Below are positions 10,051-23,541 of a DNA stretch of 64,000 nucleotides, piece by piece. The position numbers and the translations under genes are program-made. Location of the stretch: assembly GCA_002197995.1 (NCBI GenBank), contig NGZR01000007.1:1694399-1758398 (forward strand), given 5' to 3'. The stretch comes from Gaeumannomyces sp. JS-464 (taxonomy: Eukaryota; Ascomycota; Sordariomycetes; Magnaporthales; Magnaporthaceae). The notes beneath the pieces are model-generated. The model made no database searches, was not told the origin of the DNA, and was given only the letters and a program-made list of their open reading frames with translations. Positions within the stretch are counted from its first letter, which is position 1; the number at the start of each line of letters is the position of its first letter.

Positions 10051-13000
10051 CCTTAAATTCTGTTAGTACCGGAAACCCCTAGTAGCGGCTTGCCCAAATA
10101 TGGAATGGCCAGGGCGAGGATCGGCCGTGTAAAGAGCAGCGACCTCGGAGGCCAAACAATGGGATGATGGATGCGATAGCGTGGCCGTGCCGTGGAGAGG
10201 CCTGATTTTCGTGGCATGAATTCGAAGCAGCCAGTGCAGGTGGCAGGAATCCAAAAAAGGCAAGTTTCCGTCTTGGAACTTACTTCGCTGTTGCCAGGAT
10301 TGAATGTTAGTAGGTGCTTTGGAGTTCTGTGGGTTTGGGAAGGAAGAAACCTTTTGCTTGGGTCGGCCTCGAAGTGTTTGTTAAAGTTGGCTGAGGAGGA
10401 AAAAGATTTGAAAAAAAAAAAGCTTTGGAAGAAGTGATAAATTTTTACCTTGTTGATTATATAATCCTTGACCAAGTTCTGAGGTTAGGGTTAAAGGAAT
10501 GATTTGAACGTGATTTTACATGCACACGCCTATTGTAGGTACACACACCAGCTGTCCGCACTTCTCTGCCGCCTGGATTTTCAGTCCTGATGTTGGTTTC
10601 CATTTTCCCAACTTCTGCAGCGCGCACCCCCAGATTTAGAGATGGCTTAAGCAGTACCGTCAGCCCAGCACCTCTTACTGTGGCCATGACAACACCTCTG
10701 GCGCCACAACTTCCAGCACTTCTACTTATGTCTACCAGTACAACTGGTCGTCATAATCCACCAGCTAAGAACTTACTACAAGACCAATCCATATTGCAAC
10801 TCTCTGTGCTCTTTCCGCCTCAACAACTACCCCCTCGACTTTGGCACTTTGGCAGTTGAACCCCGCACTCGCCGGTAGTAGAGATGAGAAGAAGGACAGT
10901 GCGAAGGACGGTTCAGAGTTTGTGTCCATCCCTAGAGGCACAATTGCCTTTTTGATTTTTTGAAATAGTCTTCAAAAGGCTGTAATGATTTAGCACTTTG
11001 CAACGGGAAACTCACATCCCTTTTTTATTTTCTTCTTTGATACACAAGTACGGTATTTTGCTTACGTTAATGCGGCAAGATCTATTTTCTTCACAGTCTG
11101 AGTGAGTCTCTGCTGGCCACTCGAGGCTTCGGCAGGAATCAAACAGAGTAGAAGGATGGAAAAGAGACGCAAGGAAGGAAGTGGAATGCGGCTAGGTTCT
11201 TCATATATGGAGACTGGCGAAACCGAGCCGTGTCCGCTGACGGGTGCGTGGCGGGCTTGCAGGCCGAAATGGGGTGTGGAGTGATTTCGCTTGTAGAAGG
11301 GCTATATCAGGGCGGCGTAGTTGGGAAAATACGTCTCCTTTATACCAACCGTCTCGCCTCATGTGACTCAAGTCTTTGGACTCAGGGGTCCATAGACGCA
11401 ACTGTGGTGAGAAACTACCAGCCAGGGGGAGCCTGTGGCTGCGACGTCATTGTCACACTGGACTTTGTGCAATGGTCGAGACGATCAGCCGGTTTTGCCA
11501 AGTGAGACCAAAGAACAAAGATGGGTGCTCGGCACAGCGCAGCAAGCCATTGTCAGGCGCTCAAAGACAGGGCGGACATTGCCATCCTCGGCGAATGTCG
11601 ACCGTCATTATGATTTTGTCTGTGTGCTGGGTGGCTGGGAGGCAACTTCAGGCTCCAGGAAAGAGTGGGGGAGGCTGAAAGATCGGGCGACTGACCTGGG
11701 CAGAGAGTGGTATCTTGGCGCTGGGGCCAAGCTTCCATTGTTCCTTTGGGAGGCAGGGCAAATCCCCGATTGAGCCCCCTGAGCACCGCAGTAGCTCTGG
11801 CACAAGGCCCTATCGGCCTTGGCCGCGCATGCGCTAGCAGCCCAGCCATTCGTCGGTGGTCGGTGTTGACCCACGCCGACCGCCGAGGCCATGCTTTGTT
11901 GGGCTGCCGCGCTGATGGGCGCTGCCAGGGCTGTTGCATTTCCTCCTTAGACCGGACGTGGCGGTGGACTTGACAGCACGACTGAAACAACATCCAACGT
12001 CGACACGGAATACTAATTACGCAGACGATTGAGGGAGAGTCCAGGTTATGCCCCAACTTGATTGAGGCTCGCTGCAAGCTCGATGTCTCCAGCCAATCAA
12101 GCACGAGTTAATTTCCTCGCCCTTCTGCCGCGATCTGCCGATCTCCAGGCCACGTGAGGAAGCCAGACCCCGTTCCAATTGCTACCTAGCGTCAATGCCC
12201 AAAGTAATGTGCCGTGGCAGGCAGAGTCAGGGGAGAGGAGGCACAGAAGGTTATGTGGTGTGGGCGGGATGACGTTGGGGTGGTGGGGCGGGAGGATGCG
12301 GTTGGCTACCTCAACTACGCGACACGCGAGAGTTTCGCCGCGAAGCTTCAATGCTGTGCCTGGAAATGGAATTACCGAATCCTATCGTCGTTGCCCGGAT
12401 CTTGATCTGCGTTGGTGTGCCCAACCTCTCCTGGCCGATTGCGCCTCCCTCGCCAGCTGCCAGGGCATTTTTTCCCACGGTGACACGCAGAGGGCGCCGC
12501 TGGCTGAGCAAGCGGCATCCCGCCACCAAATACGTCGCCGTACGCGTCGCCCTTCCACCAGAAACAGGCGCGGCCATGGGGTCGCACAGGGTGAGTCCGT
12601 GGTCTCGTCAGCGATGGCATGTTTTCGTGTCGTCTCTCGTGAGACGCCGGGCCCTGGCGCGCTTGCGATCGTTGGGTATTGGCGTCCATCATTCCCGTCA
12701 TTGTGGACTTTGGTTTCTTGTTCGGTTCTTGGCCGGACTCCCCAGCCTGCCACCCTCCCACTTTCAATCGTTTTCCCTTCCCAGCTCCTAGGCGCAGTGG
12801 CAGCTAAGAAGCACAACCCAAGACGCTCAGACTCCCCCCGACGGCCGTCCGACGGTGCTCCCTGTCGATCATAGGCCTTGGCACAACCCGAAAACGCACG
12901 GAGGGCACAGGCGGGAACTGTTACGCGGGCCTTGGCCTGCTTCTTTTCTTTCTGCTCCCCTGCAACGCGCACTCGTAAAAGTAAAAAAAGGCGTCGTCCC

Positions 13001-13826
13001 ACCCATGCATAGGCGGCGTTTGACTTTTTTTTCGCGACCGAGAGGGAGGCTCTTGTTCGGATGCAACCAAGCGGGCATCGACGAGATAAGCGAGCAGGGA
13101 GGGGTTGAGGGACCAAGGGGGACGAAGCGGACTGCTGGATGGGAGAGCATGGCCATCCCGGCAAGGGAGGTTGAAAAAAGGTTCGTACTTCCCACCCACC
13201 ATCACGGCCTCCTCGACTGAGATTGTTTCCAGCAGCGACGGCTAAGCTTTTCGCCCGTCCTGCTTTGGATGTTTCGTTTCAGACGCGGCAGAGTCGATCT
13301 GCACAGGGGAAGGGCCATCAGGCATAGCAGGCGACTGGCCCCCATCAACCACGCCTTGCAAGGCGGCGATCGTCTTGTGACTCGACAGGAGCTACCTAAC
13401 TAGGGTCCCTCCAAACTCCCCCATCCCAGCCACCCTCCTCGGCCGTCTAGGCCGAGGGACTTGTTCAAAAGCCGCCCAGAAGCCCCTTTTAGCTGCTTGC
13501 CTTCACATCTCTCCTGCTTCCTGGCCCATTGCTCTTTCGCGATACCATAGGCCGCATGCCACCATCTGTACTCGACACGAAAGCTACAAACGGGACAAGG
13601 AGTCGGCCCGACGGCGCGTGTGGGCGGGACAGGCCCGGGATAGAAGTCGACACGACGCGGCGTTCCCCACCGAACTCCGAGCCCGTCCCTGGCACAAGGT
13701 CCGAGCACCATCTTACACGACGACTCAGCACCCGATAACAGTACCTGGACCGCCTGACGTGACCAGCTTGAACCCAACAGGAGTCTGCCGGCCACCGTAG
13801 CGGCGACGGCGTCGGCGGGCGGCCAC
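10051..13826. other. Long intergenic region
   Basis: Several overlapping open frames on both strands (11100-12100, 12180-13200) reflect GC-rich composition; none shows a signal peptide, domain motif or intron pattern that I trust. 12380-13200 carries opposite-strand frames of up to 260 codons, rich in Arg/Pro/Ser, typical of shadow frames. A pyrimidine-rich stretch near 12750-12790 and poly-T/A patches may be regulatory. No RNA gene recognised. Confidence 0.4.
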
Positions 13827-14863
13827 ATGATCGCCCGTGCTGGAGAGCCATCCGCAAAAACACAAACACCGCCACCTCCACCGCTTGGGACTACTCAGCA
13901 CGACAACCACCCACCGCAGCGGCCCGGAGCGGCCAGGTTGACCGAACCCCCAACCCTGGCCTGCACAGCACCGCCCACCGTGCCGCTGCTAGCCAGCGAC
14001 CGCGCGGCGACGGCGGCCACGGCGACGGTGACGGTCGTCATCGCGCACACGCCGTCGCCGGGCGGGGACGGGAGCACGCCCGCGTCCGCCGCCTACGACG
14101 ACCACCATTCCGCCAACACGGTGCTGGTGGCCACCTTTTGCGTCATCTTCGGCCTCGTCGCCTTCGCCGGCATCATCGTGCTGATGTGGAAGCGCTGCCT
14201 GGCCCGCAGCGTGCGGGAGGAGAAGCGGCGCCTGTCGGAGATGAAGCTCAAGGGCAAGGAGCGGGAGAGCGACGGCACCGCGACGGCGGCGGGCGGCTAC
14301 GACCTCGGCGGCGTCATGAGGGTGGCTGTGGAGCCTGGCCCGCGCGCGGCGCTGACGACGGCGACGACCAGCACGACGCTCTCGCCACCAGCGGCGGCAA
14401 GAGCGCCAGCGCCATACAACCACTATCGAGGAGGCGACATCGAGATGGCCGCGAGCGACGAGAAGAAAAGCCGGCGGTGGTGGGGCTGGTGGGGAGGGCA
14501 GAGCGCGAGGTCGTCGGGGTACGGCGGCGGCGACGAGGAGCGCGGGCTGGAGACGAGGCCGGCGGAGACGGGACCGGTGTGGGGGTCAGCCCGCCGTGGG
14601 ACGTGGCGGACCTGTACGACCCGACGCGACCGGCGGCGGGCGCCGACAGCGACAGCGACTCGATCCGGCCGGACCAGCGCCGCATCACGCTGCCGGGCAC
14701 CATGTCGCGCACGCTGCCCAAGATCGTGGCGCAGACGCCGCACCGCGGCGGCGTCGTGGGCGGGCCGGGGTACAGGCCCAGTGTCCGGCGCGCGCCGAAC
14801 AGGGAGTCGATACTATCGCGTGGGAGGGCGCGGACGCGGTTCGATCCTAACAATGTTATATGA
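13827..14863 (+). CDS. Single-pass membrane protein with Pro/Ala-rich ectodomain (one frame break)
   Basis: N-terminus MIARAGEPSAKTQTPPPPP is Pro/Ala/Thr-rich. A membrane helix follows near residues 95-120 (NTVLVATFCVIFGLVAFAGI then IVLMWKRC) and a basic stop-transfer region (REEKRRLSEMKLKGK). The cytoplasmic part contains KKSRRWWGWWGG and, after a frame break at the G5 run 14581-14585, PPWDVADLYDPTRP, SDSDSIRPDQRRITLPG and SRTLPKIVAQTP to the end FDPNNVI. One extra G gives 346 codons (345 aa). The layout resembles fungal cell-surface sensor-like or mucin-like type I proteins, but there is no cleavable signal peptide and no WSC or other named domain. Function unknown. Confidence 0.6.
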
Positions 14864-15149
14864 ATAATGACGGATTTTGTTCGCCTTGGTGTTCTATGGG
14901 CCGTCGATCCCGAGAGAGATCCCGAGAGAGGGAAGGGACTCGGCAGGTTTGTATATAATAACGTGGCCGGCCTCGGGCAGGTTTTGTCATTCGCGAAGGG
15001 AGGTAATGGACTGATAGTCAATATGTTGGTTCTCTCCTGGCTCCTCGAGCGTGTGCTTCAAAGCAGAAATCCATCAGCGCCCGCCACAGACGATAGAAGC
15101 CCGTCCTCGACTCCCGCACCCAGTTCATCCCATCCGTAGACTCGTTGTC

Positions 15150-17558
15150 TCAATAGTAAACGTCTTCATCTCCAAGAAAGTGACCACGACCCTTTGATCG
15201 AGGCTGGATCCTGCCCCGTGCCGACCCGCCCAGCTGCATCAGCGAGCCGACGGGGCGCAAGGGCGAACCCATGTTCTGAGCACGCAGGCTCACCCATTCC
15301 GGTTGCGACGCCAGGTCAGGTCGAATCAGGCGATCCAGGGCGATGAACCTCCCAGGACTGGTCATGAACAGCTTTATCCGTGGCCCGCCCCGGCCCTCCC
15401 TTTCATCCCTGCAGAGACCCAACATGGCGTTCACGATGCGCTCCAGGTCGAGCCTCCATCCGTTCACCTCGGACTCGAAGGATGTGACGTCGTCCACGAT
15501 AATGTACAGCGTAATGTCGGGAGATATCTGCCGGACAAGCTGTATGAACACGTACAGCAGCGTTCTCGTGTGCCTGCCAATGTTCTCGGGGTCGCCGGCA
15601 GGGCGCGCGGGGACGTCGTCGGGTTCGGCGGCGGAAAGGCTCTCGAGCAGATAGTCCTTCCTCCGCAAGAAGGAAAAGTCTGGCGATTCCCGCCGGCCCC
15701 GGCCCCACGGCAGGGCCTGCTGCAGAAGCTGGCTAATCATGCTCCGCAGCATCCCCCGGGGGCTCGCAAACTGCTCTCCCGGGCAGCTGTGGAGACTGCA
15801 GGCGAAGAACAGGACGGCGGCGGTTGCGACGAACGGCCCGCCGCCGCCGTCGCCGGGGAGCGAGTGGGCCCGCAGGAGCGACATGGCCAAGACGGAGCAG
15901 AAGACGGACAGGGGGAGACGCGGCCATTGGCGTCCCCGGAGCAGTGGCCCTCGACGAGGAGGGCGCCGGTGCCGTCCCGCCGCAGCCACTGCTGGAACGG
16001 CGGCATCTGGAAGAGGTAGTTGGCGCGGCCTTTGGCCTTTTCGCTGAACCCCGCACCCGCCCGCGTGAGGTGCTCCATGTCTTCGATGGGCAGCTGGTCG
16101 GACTCTGACTCCTCGAGAATGAGGTTTCGAAAACCATGGCTATCAATGGGCGGGCTGTCTGCGCGGTCGGAGGCTGGACTCTGGAGCATTTTCGGGGAGG
16201 CCAGTGGGAGAGCTGCGAACACTGTGAGGGGAAATATTCGGGTCAGGTATCACGTCAACGACAAAACATGTTCGAGCAGGGGAAATCGGGGAGAGAATGG
16301 AACGAACCATTAATACCGCTCAAATCGCCGGCAACGTTCAGGCTTCTGGTTCGTATCACCTCCGAGACCATCCAGTGGAGGCTGTTGAGTGGCTCGATGG
16401 ACTCGATCGACTTGGCCAAGCGATCGATACGCTGCCCTTGTTGGGCCAGAGCCAGCTTTATGTCTGATATATCGGCTCGCGTGTAGTGGCCCTCAGTCTT
16501 GACGGCCTCAAGCCCACGACCAATGTCCTGGATCGTTTTGCTGTCTAGAAGCTCGGCGCAAGCTTTGAGCTCCGACAACGCAGAGTCGATGGGCGCGATA
16601 AACGATTCTACTTCGCCGACTGCGTCCCAAAACACATCTTTGCATCCTCTAGTCAATTTTTTCTTCACTTTTGAAAGATTTGTTTCGTCATCGACTGATC
16701 ATCGTTGGCTCTTGTTAGCAGAAAATCTCTCAGTCACACATCTTGCTCATGAGTGTTGGTTGTAAACCCGAACAAACACACCATTGGATTTGCTGTCTTG
16801 GCGCAGCAGGATGTCGATGAGTTCAGGAATTGTCTCAAAGAGCGTGTGATGTAGTATTTCGATCTTGCGTGTGATGGTTGGTTCATTCCGGTAGATGCTC
16901 TGGATCTTGTACGCCGTCGCCAAGGACATGGGGATAGACTCGAAGCAGGCAAATATTTTCTCGCACGCGCTTGATCTTCGTTTCACAGCCTGGAGGACAT
17001 TGTCTCAACTGCCGTTCTTGAATATCATGGTCCTGAAATTATCCCGCTCAAGAAGATGTAACCTACGTTGAAAATCACCGTCAAACCTGCCTTCAGCACG
17101 CCCAGACCGTCGTCCGTGGGGATGCACTCAAGAAGGGGTTGTAGGTTGCGCTGGACACCACTCCCGTGCCGCATCCAGGTGCGGAGTGGTCCTTTGCTCT
17201 GATACTGCTGCTTCGCTTGGTTCATTTCATTTATGACGTCGTCCCAGGTGCAGGAGCCTGGGTTGAGCTGGAATGGGAAGCGCTTCAGATAGGAGTTGAT
17301 GGCTAGATCCATGGATCTGACAATGGAATTTCGTCCTGTCAGTATTGATGTATTGACCAGTAGGGACGTGTGAACCTGCCTCTGGCTGCCCTTGGGGGCA
17401 TAGACGGCACGCTGATCATCAAACCGCACCGCTGTAGTAGTGAGGCTTTCCGAGTAGCTCCCTCCTTTGACGAGGCGCCAGGTATCGTACGCCTCACGTT
17501 CTGATTCGTCTGTGAGGCGCTGCACCAATGTCCCCGGAGGATGCTTTTCGAGTGCCAT
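15150..17558 (-). CDS. DUF7708 + STAND-like (degenerate P-loop) protein
   Basis: Four exons: 17558-17067, 16989-16782, 16694-16317, 16221-15150. All three introns (77, 87, 95 nt) keep frame. One missing C (plus-strand G5 run, 15911-15915) is the only break; adding it gives 717 codons. Residues ~70-230 match the fungal DUF7708 N-terminal domain (WDDVINEMNQAKQQY … NRR-type turn … IPMSLATAYKIQSIYRNEP). A coiled-coil-like linker follows, then an NTPase-like domain: ALLVEGHCSGDANGRVSP in place of Walker A and LYIIVDDVTSFE as Walker B, with IKLFMTSP after it. The Lys-Ser/Thr of a normal P-loop is missing, as in many members of this family, so ATP binding is doubtful. Such proteins are related to fungal NLR/STAND self-recognition proteins. 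No WD, ANK or TPR repeats follow, so it is short. Confidence 0.75.
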
Positions 17559-18830
17559 AGTCGCAACTGAGGGATGGTGAGGAGGCGTTGGGAAATTCCG
17601 CGGCGTGGCGGGAGAATGGAACGGCGGCTGTCAGTGAGCCTGAGTGTCGAAGACAATGCTAAGCAAGCTCAAGTGGGAGAGAGAACATGGGCCAGTTTCT
17701 TGGCGGGGCTGGGTGGCTGCACTGGATGGGGGACAAACGAGAAACCTAATGGATGAGTGCGGGATAAAATTTAAGTACAATTTACCGCCTACTTGCGGAG
17801 GCATGGGATATCAATCGTGTGTGGCTGTATACAGCCTGCCCTCCATATCAGCAGACTCAGCCCCAAGCCCCAACCCGAGCCTTGAGTTGCATGCGATGCC
17901 AATCCCGAGAGCCGAAAGGATAGAACAATTACTTGTCAAACTAGTACCGAACACCACCCAGCCGCGTTGACCCCGGGATTATTAAGCGGCGACGTGAGCC
18001 CTGGAACACCCGTCGCAGACAAGGGAGCGCTTCTAGGTTGGAGCCATCAAGGATTAACAAAAGTTCCAATTCCAATTAACCTATTTCCTCTGCTGGCGCT
18101 TATCATGGAATCCAAGCCACTACGGTAGGATGGTTGCTTGGGGGCCGGGGGCGGAGCGTCAGCTCCGCATCCTGCTCTCGTTTTCTGGGCGCGAGTTCAT
18201 GGTGGTGAAGGCAGGCTCGAGCGGGGCGCGGTTACAGCACGTAGAATGTTCCAATCACGGCTCCCGCAAAAGCGCTGGGATAGGAGGGGCCTTGCGACGA
18301 AAGCGGCAGGAGGGGCGGCGATCTGCGAGTGTGGCATGCAGTCAGCGTGTGTGTATTGGACGCCGCCACCGCGACGCCCACCACCCTTATGCAGGAGATG
18401 GTTTGGGGGAATCCGCCGTTCGGCCGGTGCCATGAGGCACAGCCTACCTACACATATCTCAGCTCCAGCTCGACGCTGCAACGGCCCAGATGGACCGAAG
18501 TGGGTGTGCTTTCCTGCATGACCGTCGCTACAATGGCCCCGGGAAGGCTGGGGTAGCGCTGGGCTGGGTGCTTCATGTTCTTCTTGGGTGCGGCTCGGGG
18601 GCACACGGGCGCCTCGGGACCTCGATGCGGAAACAGAAGACGCAGTGACCGGTCCCCCTCTGCCGCTCACCCAACTATTTATTCCATATCCTGGAAGCAT
18701 AGAGGCACTTGTTGGGCGCGGAGACCGACAGCGCCCTCTGCTTCTGCTCAAATTTGGACCTTAGTTGTGTGTTGCTGAACGCGTGTTTACCCGCCCTGTA
18801 TTTCAACATCCACATGTTGGCAGAGGCACC
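17559..18830. other. Divergent intergenic region between the STAND-like and AAA+ genes
   Basis: Contains the promoters of both the minus-strand gene starting at 17558 and the plus-strand gene starting at 18831. GC-rich frames at 18130-18750 on both strands are not convincing genes. Nothing else recognised. Confidence 0.45.
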
Positions 18831-21800
18831 ATGGCCGAGGAAAAGTCGTCCCAAGAGCCCGACCACCGCTTGCCCACCCCGGGCCCTGAACCCACTCCGG
18901 GCCGTGAAGCTACTCCGGATCATGAAGCTGCTTCGAGCCCCGAACGTGATGATGTTCCCACGCAGGACAGAAACAAGAAGCCAGAGGAGGAATACCAAGA
19001 CGATGGAGGCCTCAATCTGGACACCGTCGCCACCGTCAGGTGGTGCGACTGGAAGAACTTCAAAAACCGCCACTCGGCTGTAGTCCACGCGATCGAGGTT
19101 CTGAAGAGCAGCAGTGACCTTGAGCTGGACATTCAGAACGAGCAGCTGAGACGCATGACCAAGGAGAAGAGGGAGAAGTACATGGCGGGCAACCAGATTC
19201 TCGCGCACCGCGGGAACACGTTCACCACAAGCAGCGAGCTGGGCTTCGAGCGCATCCGCATCAACTGCAGCATCATCCTGGGGTATCTGGCCGAGGTCAG
19301 CGACAACAGCAAGTCCTGGACGATGCAGTCGCACACCTTCCTCATCCCGTTCGGCTTCTTGATTCACTACCAAGACGCGATGCGCTCGGCCCTCGAGAAC
19401 CTCAAGCAGAAGCTCGACGCGCGCCGCGAGGCCGGAGGCCCGGACGCGCCTGGCGACCCCCCCGCTGCGGCCGGCGCCGTGACCAGGGACGAGAGGCTTG
19501 CCGCCGAGATGATATCGGACAAGGCGTACGAGCACCTGGCGCGCTACGTCGAGTTTGTCGAGGATAACCTCATCCCCCATTACCGACGGTTCGAGAAGGC
19601 GGACCACGCCAACCCCCAAGAAGATCCGGTTCGACGATCTGTGGTCCCTCTTCCGCCACGGCGAGCTCCTTTTCCGGCGCAAGGACGACGTGGAGGGCGT
19701 TCACGAACGTCGGTTCGGGCAAGGCTATTCGGACCCGGTGGACAAGGACACCAAGGTTCCAGACGCGTCGGACGGGCTCACCCGCGCGTCCTCGGTCGAC
19801 ACGCACACGGTCCTCCGCGCAACCTACATCATTGTGCCAATCCAGAACTGGGAAATGGACTCGCTTGACACGGCAACCGACGGCGAGCTGGGGCTGAAAG
19901 GAGACCGCCCGTCCGGCGGAGCGGTCCGCGTAACGGTGGAGGCCTACTACATCGACTTCGACGGCACGCGGTACTGGCCCGTGCTGGACAAAGTGTCGAT
20001 CCCGGCATTCCGCGGCGAGATGGAGATCCACAAGCTGCCCGTCTTCCCCGTCAGGTTCCTGCGTACCGGCGAGGATTTGCTGAAGAAGTACCGAGAGCGG
20101 GGAAGGGAGTTCCGTAAACTCATCATGAAGTCTCGCGCGGGGCACGGGACTCTGTCGCATGATGGATGGTCCCGAACGAGGCACCCCCTGGGCGAACCCT
20201 TGCCACGGGCACGAACCGCAACGCTGCCTTCTGGGGCCCCAGCACTCACCGAGGAGCCCGAGTATATCGAATCCGACATCATCATCGACTTTGCCGAAGT
20301 GTTCCAGAAAATGCCTGCGTGGTGCCCCGGTTTGACGGCTTCAACGCAGACCTCAACACGATACCGGAGACCGTGTACGACAGGTTCCCGATAATCTCCT
20401 ACCTCGCTGGCACCGAGGAAAAGCGAGTGCGAGAAGTAGTGGTTGAGGATGACAACATCGACAATCTGAAATGGAACACAATGGCCAAAGAGGACTTTTT
20501 GTTGATGCATAGCCTGTCGGGGGATAGCGTGCACTCCTCCAAGGAAGCGGAAAACCCAAAGTTCAACGACGATGACCTAACCCTGCTGCCATCAAGGGTC
20601 ATGGCATACGCATTGAGAGATCGCAGATTCTTCGTAGGTGAACGGTGCATGTCTGGGGGACTGCGAGTGGGGTGGGATGTGAGCTAACAGAATCCATTTC
20701 TGCAGGCTGCCGACATCAAGAACATTCGACAAACGTCGTGGCCAGGCGAGGAGGAGAACCCCTTCAACGCGCTCAAGATCAAAAAAGGACACAAAGAGAC
20801 GATCCTGGCACTTGTCAAGGAGCATTTCGACAGGAAGAGTCTGGCAGCTAAAGTCCAACAGCGTGGTGGCGGTCTCGGCGAAATGCCGGATCAAGATTTC
20901 ATCCGGGGAAAGGGGAAAGGACTAGTGATCCTGTTGCATGGAGCTCCTGGCGTCGGAAAGACTGCGACTGCCGAGGCGGTGTCTTTGCGTAACAGAAGGC
21001 CACTCTTCCTCATCACCTGCGGCGATCTTGGTGTGGATCCGGAAACAGTCGAGAGTCAACTGAAGCAAATCTTCCGCTTGGCCAACTTGTGGGACTGCAT
21101 TTTGCTGCTTGACGAGGCCGATATTTTCCTGTCTCAGCGTCAAAAGGGGGACGAGAGCATAAAGAGGAACGCCATGGTGTCGAGTAAGTGCAGGGACTCA
21201 AGCCGACTGCCCTGGATATCCCGACCCCCTGAATTCGACTGACATGCCGGCAATGATTAGTATTTCTGCGCACCCTCGAGTACTACCCGGGCATCCTATT
21301 CCTCACAACCAACCGTGTCGGTGTCATTGATGAGGCTGTCAAGTCCCGTGTCCATGTCAGCTTACACTATCCGGCACTTGGTCGAGATGAAACCTACGAA
21401 CTGTTCAAGATGAACATTAGGCGCCTGAAGACGATCGAGAAGGCACGGGCCCACGCCCTTCGCACAGGGCCGGCCGACTCTAGCGAGGACCGGGAAGATG
21501 GCGATACCCGCAAGATGATAATTAGGGAGAAGGAGATCCTGGATTTTGCGCTGGAACACTTTGACCGCGACCGGAACACGCGATGGAACGGGCGGCAGAT
21601 CCGCAACGCCTTCCAGATCGCCGCGTCGCTCGCTCGTAATGAGCCGCGAGATCGGCCAAGCAAGAAGCGGAGCGAAAGCCGCAAGGCGGAAAAGGACGAC
21701 GATTGGAGGGAGGAAGACGACCCTGAGCGTGCTGAGGATGATGAGGAGGAGGACAGGAAGGACTCGGCGCCATATATTGGCCGGAAGCACTTTCTTCGGG

Positions 21801-22423
21801 TCGAAGAGGTGACGGCCGACTTCGACCGCATGAGGCGAGACATCCTTCGCAAGACGGACGACGAGCTAGCCCTGGAAAGAGAGGAGCGCGCGCTCGAGCG
21901 CGAGCCATACATCCGGGGAGGTCAGAGATACCAAGACCGACGCGCGCCGCCGCCGTCGCGGTGGCCCTACTATCCAGAACCGCCCAGCAGGGAGACCAAG
22001 AGTGGGGGGGCTATGGTGACGACGGGTGGGACGAGCGGTACCGCGGGCGGCGGCGACAGACGCGGGCACCGCGGCCAGAGATACGAGAGGGGCAATTACC
22101 GAGAGAGCTACTCGCGCACGCCTTCCCCGCCGCGGCGTGACGAGGGTCCCCGGTCCAAAGGGTACGGGCGGGGCCATGGCGACTGGGGCACTCAGCACCG
22201 CTCCCGCTCCCGCACCCGGTCTGTATCGAAGTCACGGCGGCCGCCTGGTCGCGGGGGGAAGAGGCGGAGTGTCGAGAAGAAGGCCGTGCGGTCTTTGGGA
22301 TCTGGGTCGGAGGCGGCCGAGGGCTCGGCTGCCGGCCGGCGTCGGGCGGAGCAGGGGAAGCGGTCGAGGAGGGGCGAGCAGGACGAGGACGATGGCGAGT
22401 ATTCTGGTGGTGCGCGTCGCTAG
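18831..22423 (+). CDS. AAA+ ATPase (DUF7025/ATAD3-like fungal family)
   Basis: Exons 18831-20633, 20706-21183, 21261-22423; introns of 72 and 77 nt with GTAGGT/GTAAGT donors. Two compensating frame breaks (extra C in the C5 at 19613-19617; missing G near 20321) leave 1147 aa. The N-terminal half is the DUF7025-type region (VRWCDWKNFKNRHSA, IDFDGTRYWPV, EYIESDIIIDFAEVF). The AAA core has Walker A GAPGVGKTATAE, Walker B ILLLDEADIFL and sensor LFLTTNRVG. The C-terminus is disordered, Arg/Ser/Gly-rich (SRSRTRSVSKSRR), suggesting RNA or nuclear/condensate binding. Expected to be an ATP-driven remodelling enzyme; substrate unknown. The next gene downstream, same strand and 1.1 kb away, is the giant DUF3638 gene. 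Confidence 0.85.
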
Positions 22424-23541
22424 AAGGCGGTTAATGAAGGTCTCACGATTGATGGGCAGGCTTTGTTTTCTTTCCTTTCCTTCTTGCACAAGTCTGCTGC
22501 CGGGAGGTGCTGGCGGCGGTGCCTTGTGCTTCAGAACCACACGCGTTTGTAGTCGCATGCTCGTTTGGAACGTGAACCTTCCATCGGCGTGGAGAAGTGC
22601 TTTGAGGCCCCTGCAGGATCCACCTGAGGCTCACATGGGGCAAGTGGGGCATTCGTTTCCTCTTTTTTGCTTTTCGCGACGCGTAACGTCATCAGCGACG
22701 CGTGGTCAGGTGATGGGTGACACCCGAGTTGGGCACCTTGATCACTGCAGCCTCATTATCCTCCTAGCCGCAGGCCACCATGGCGATACCGTGGGCGCGA
22801 AGGCGGGTAGGTGCTGGCCAGTAAAGTGATTGGGTATGTTGTTCGGGTCTTCGCATCCAATTTTACCCAAGGGGGCGGACAGGAGTGGAAGAGGACTCCG
22901 GGGGCCTCCCGCATAACACCAAGGCCTTACCTGCGGGCACCCACGACCTCAATCCCATTCGCCATTGCCTACATGGAAGGCAGGAGCGACCCGGGTACCT
23001 AACACCAGTGTGCAGCCTGTCGGCACTGAACTTTTCCATTGGGTGCTGGTTTACCAGGTAGCACATCACCCCCACTCACAAAGCTCTTTCAGCAGCACCA
23101 ATTTTCTGCCTTCTGCCTTGGCCGAGCCCGCGCGTCCAGATCTGGCGCGCGACTTGCTGCGGAGCAACCCTGGACGAGACCTCTCCATATGTCGTTTCTT
23201 CCGTTTGCTGCCGGCAAGATACAGTGCGTCTGCCGTGTCCGCACCTTGTTGGGCATCAGACGTCCGCTTTGAAGTCAAACGGCCAGTACAAGTCTTCTGG
23301 TGCGCACCAAATTTCCTCCTACTACCCGACCTCCTTTTCTCGTCACCTTGTCTTTTTTCGATCTACTCTCCTTTTTGTTCCCAACCCTTTTCCTCCGATA
23401 TCAACTTTCCAACTCTTCCCCTCCATTTTCCACCCTCCGTTTTCCGCTCTCCTGTTTCCGTCTTCCTTCCTTTTCCTTTCGTCCCTTTCGCCAATCCTCC
23501 CCCATGCCCCGTCTCTTCTCGTTATTGCTCGGCAGTTTAAG
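22424..23541. other. Intergenic region with pyrimidine-rich leader
   Basis: Contains the 3' region of the AAA+ gene and the promoter of the giant gene. 23330-23530 is strongly C/T-rich on the plus strand (CTCCTTTTTGTTCCC, TTCCTTCCTTTTCCTTTCG), typical of a transcription-start or leader tract in filamentous fungi. No gene supported. Confidence 0.5.

Noticed and set aside
11553..12104. Minus-strand ORF of 183 codons
   Set aside because: No conserved motif; overlapping plus-strand frames of similar quality; composition not like neighbouring genes.
12382..13164. Long minus-strand open frame (260 codons)
   Set aside because: Overlaps several equally long frames on both strands, is Arg/Ser/Pro-rich, and has no domain, signal or intron logic; typical of GC-rich non-coding sequence.
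18675..19682. Minus-strand frame of 335 codons
   Set aside because: Antisense shadow of the AAA+ ATPase gene, whose plus-strand frame carries the recognisable motifs.
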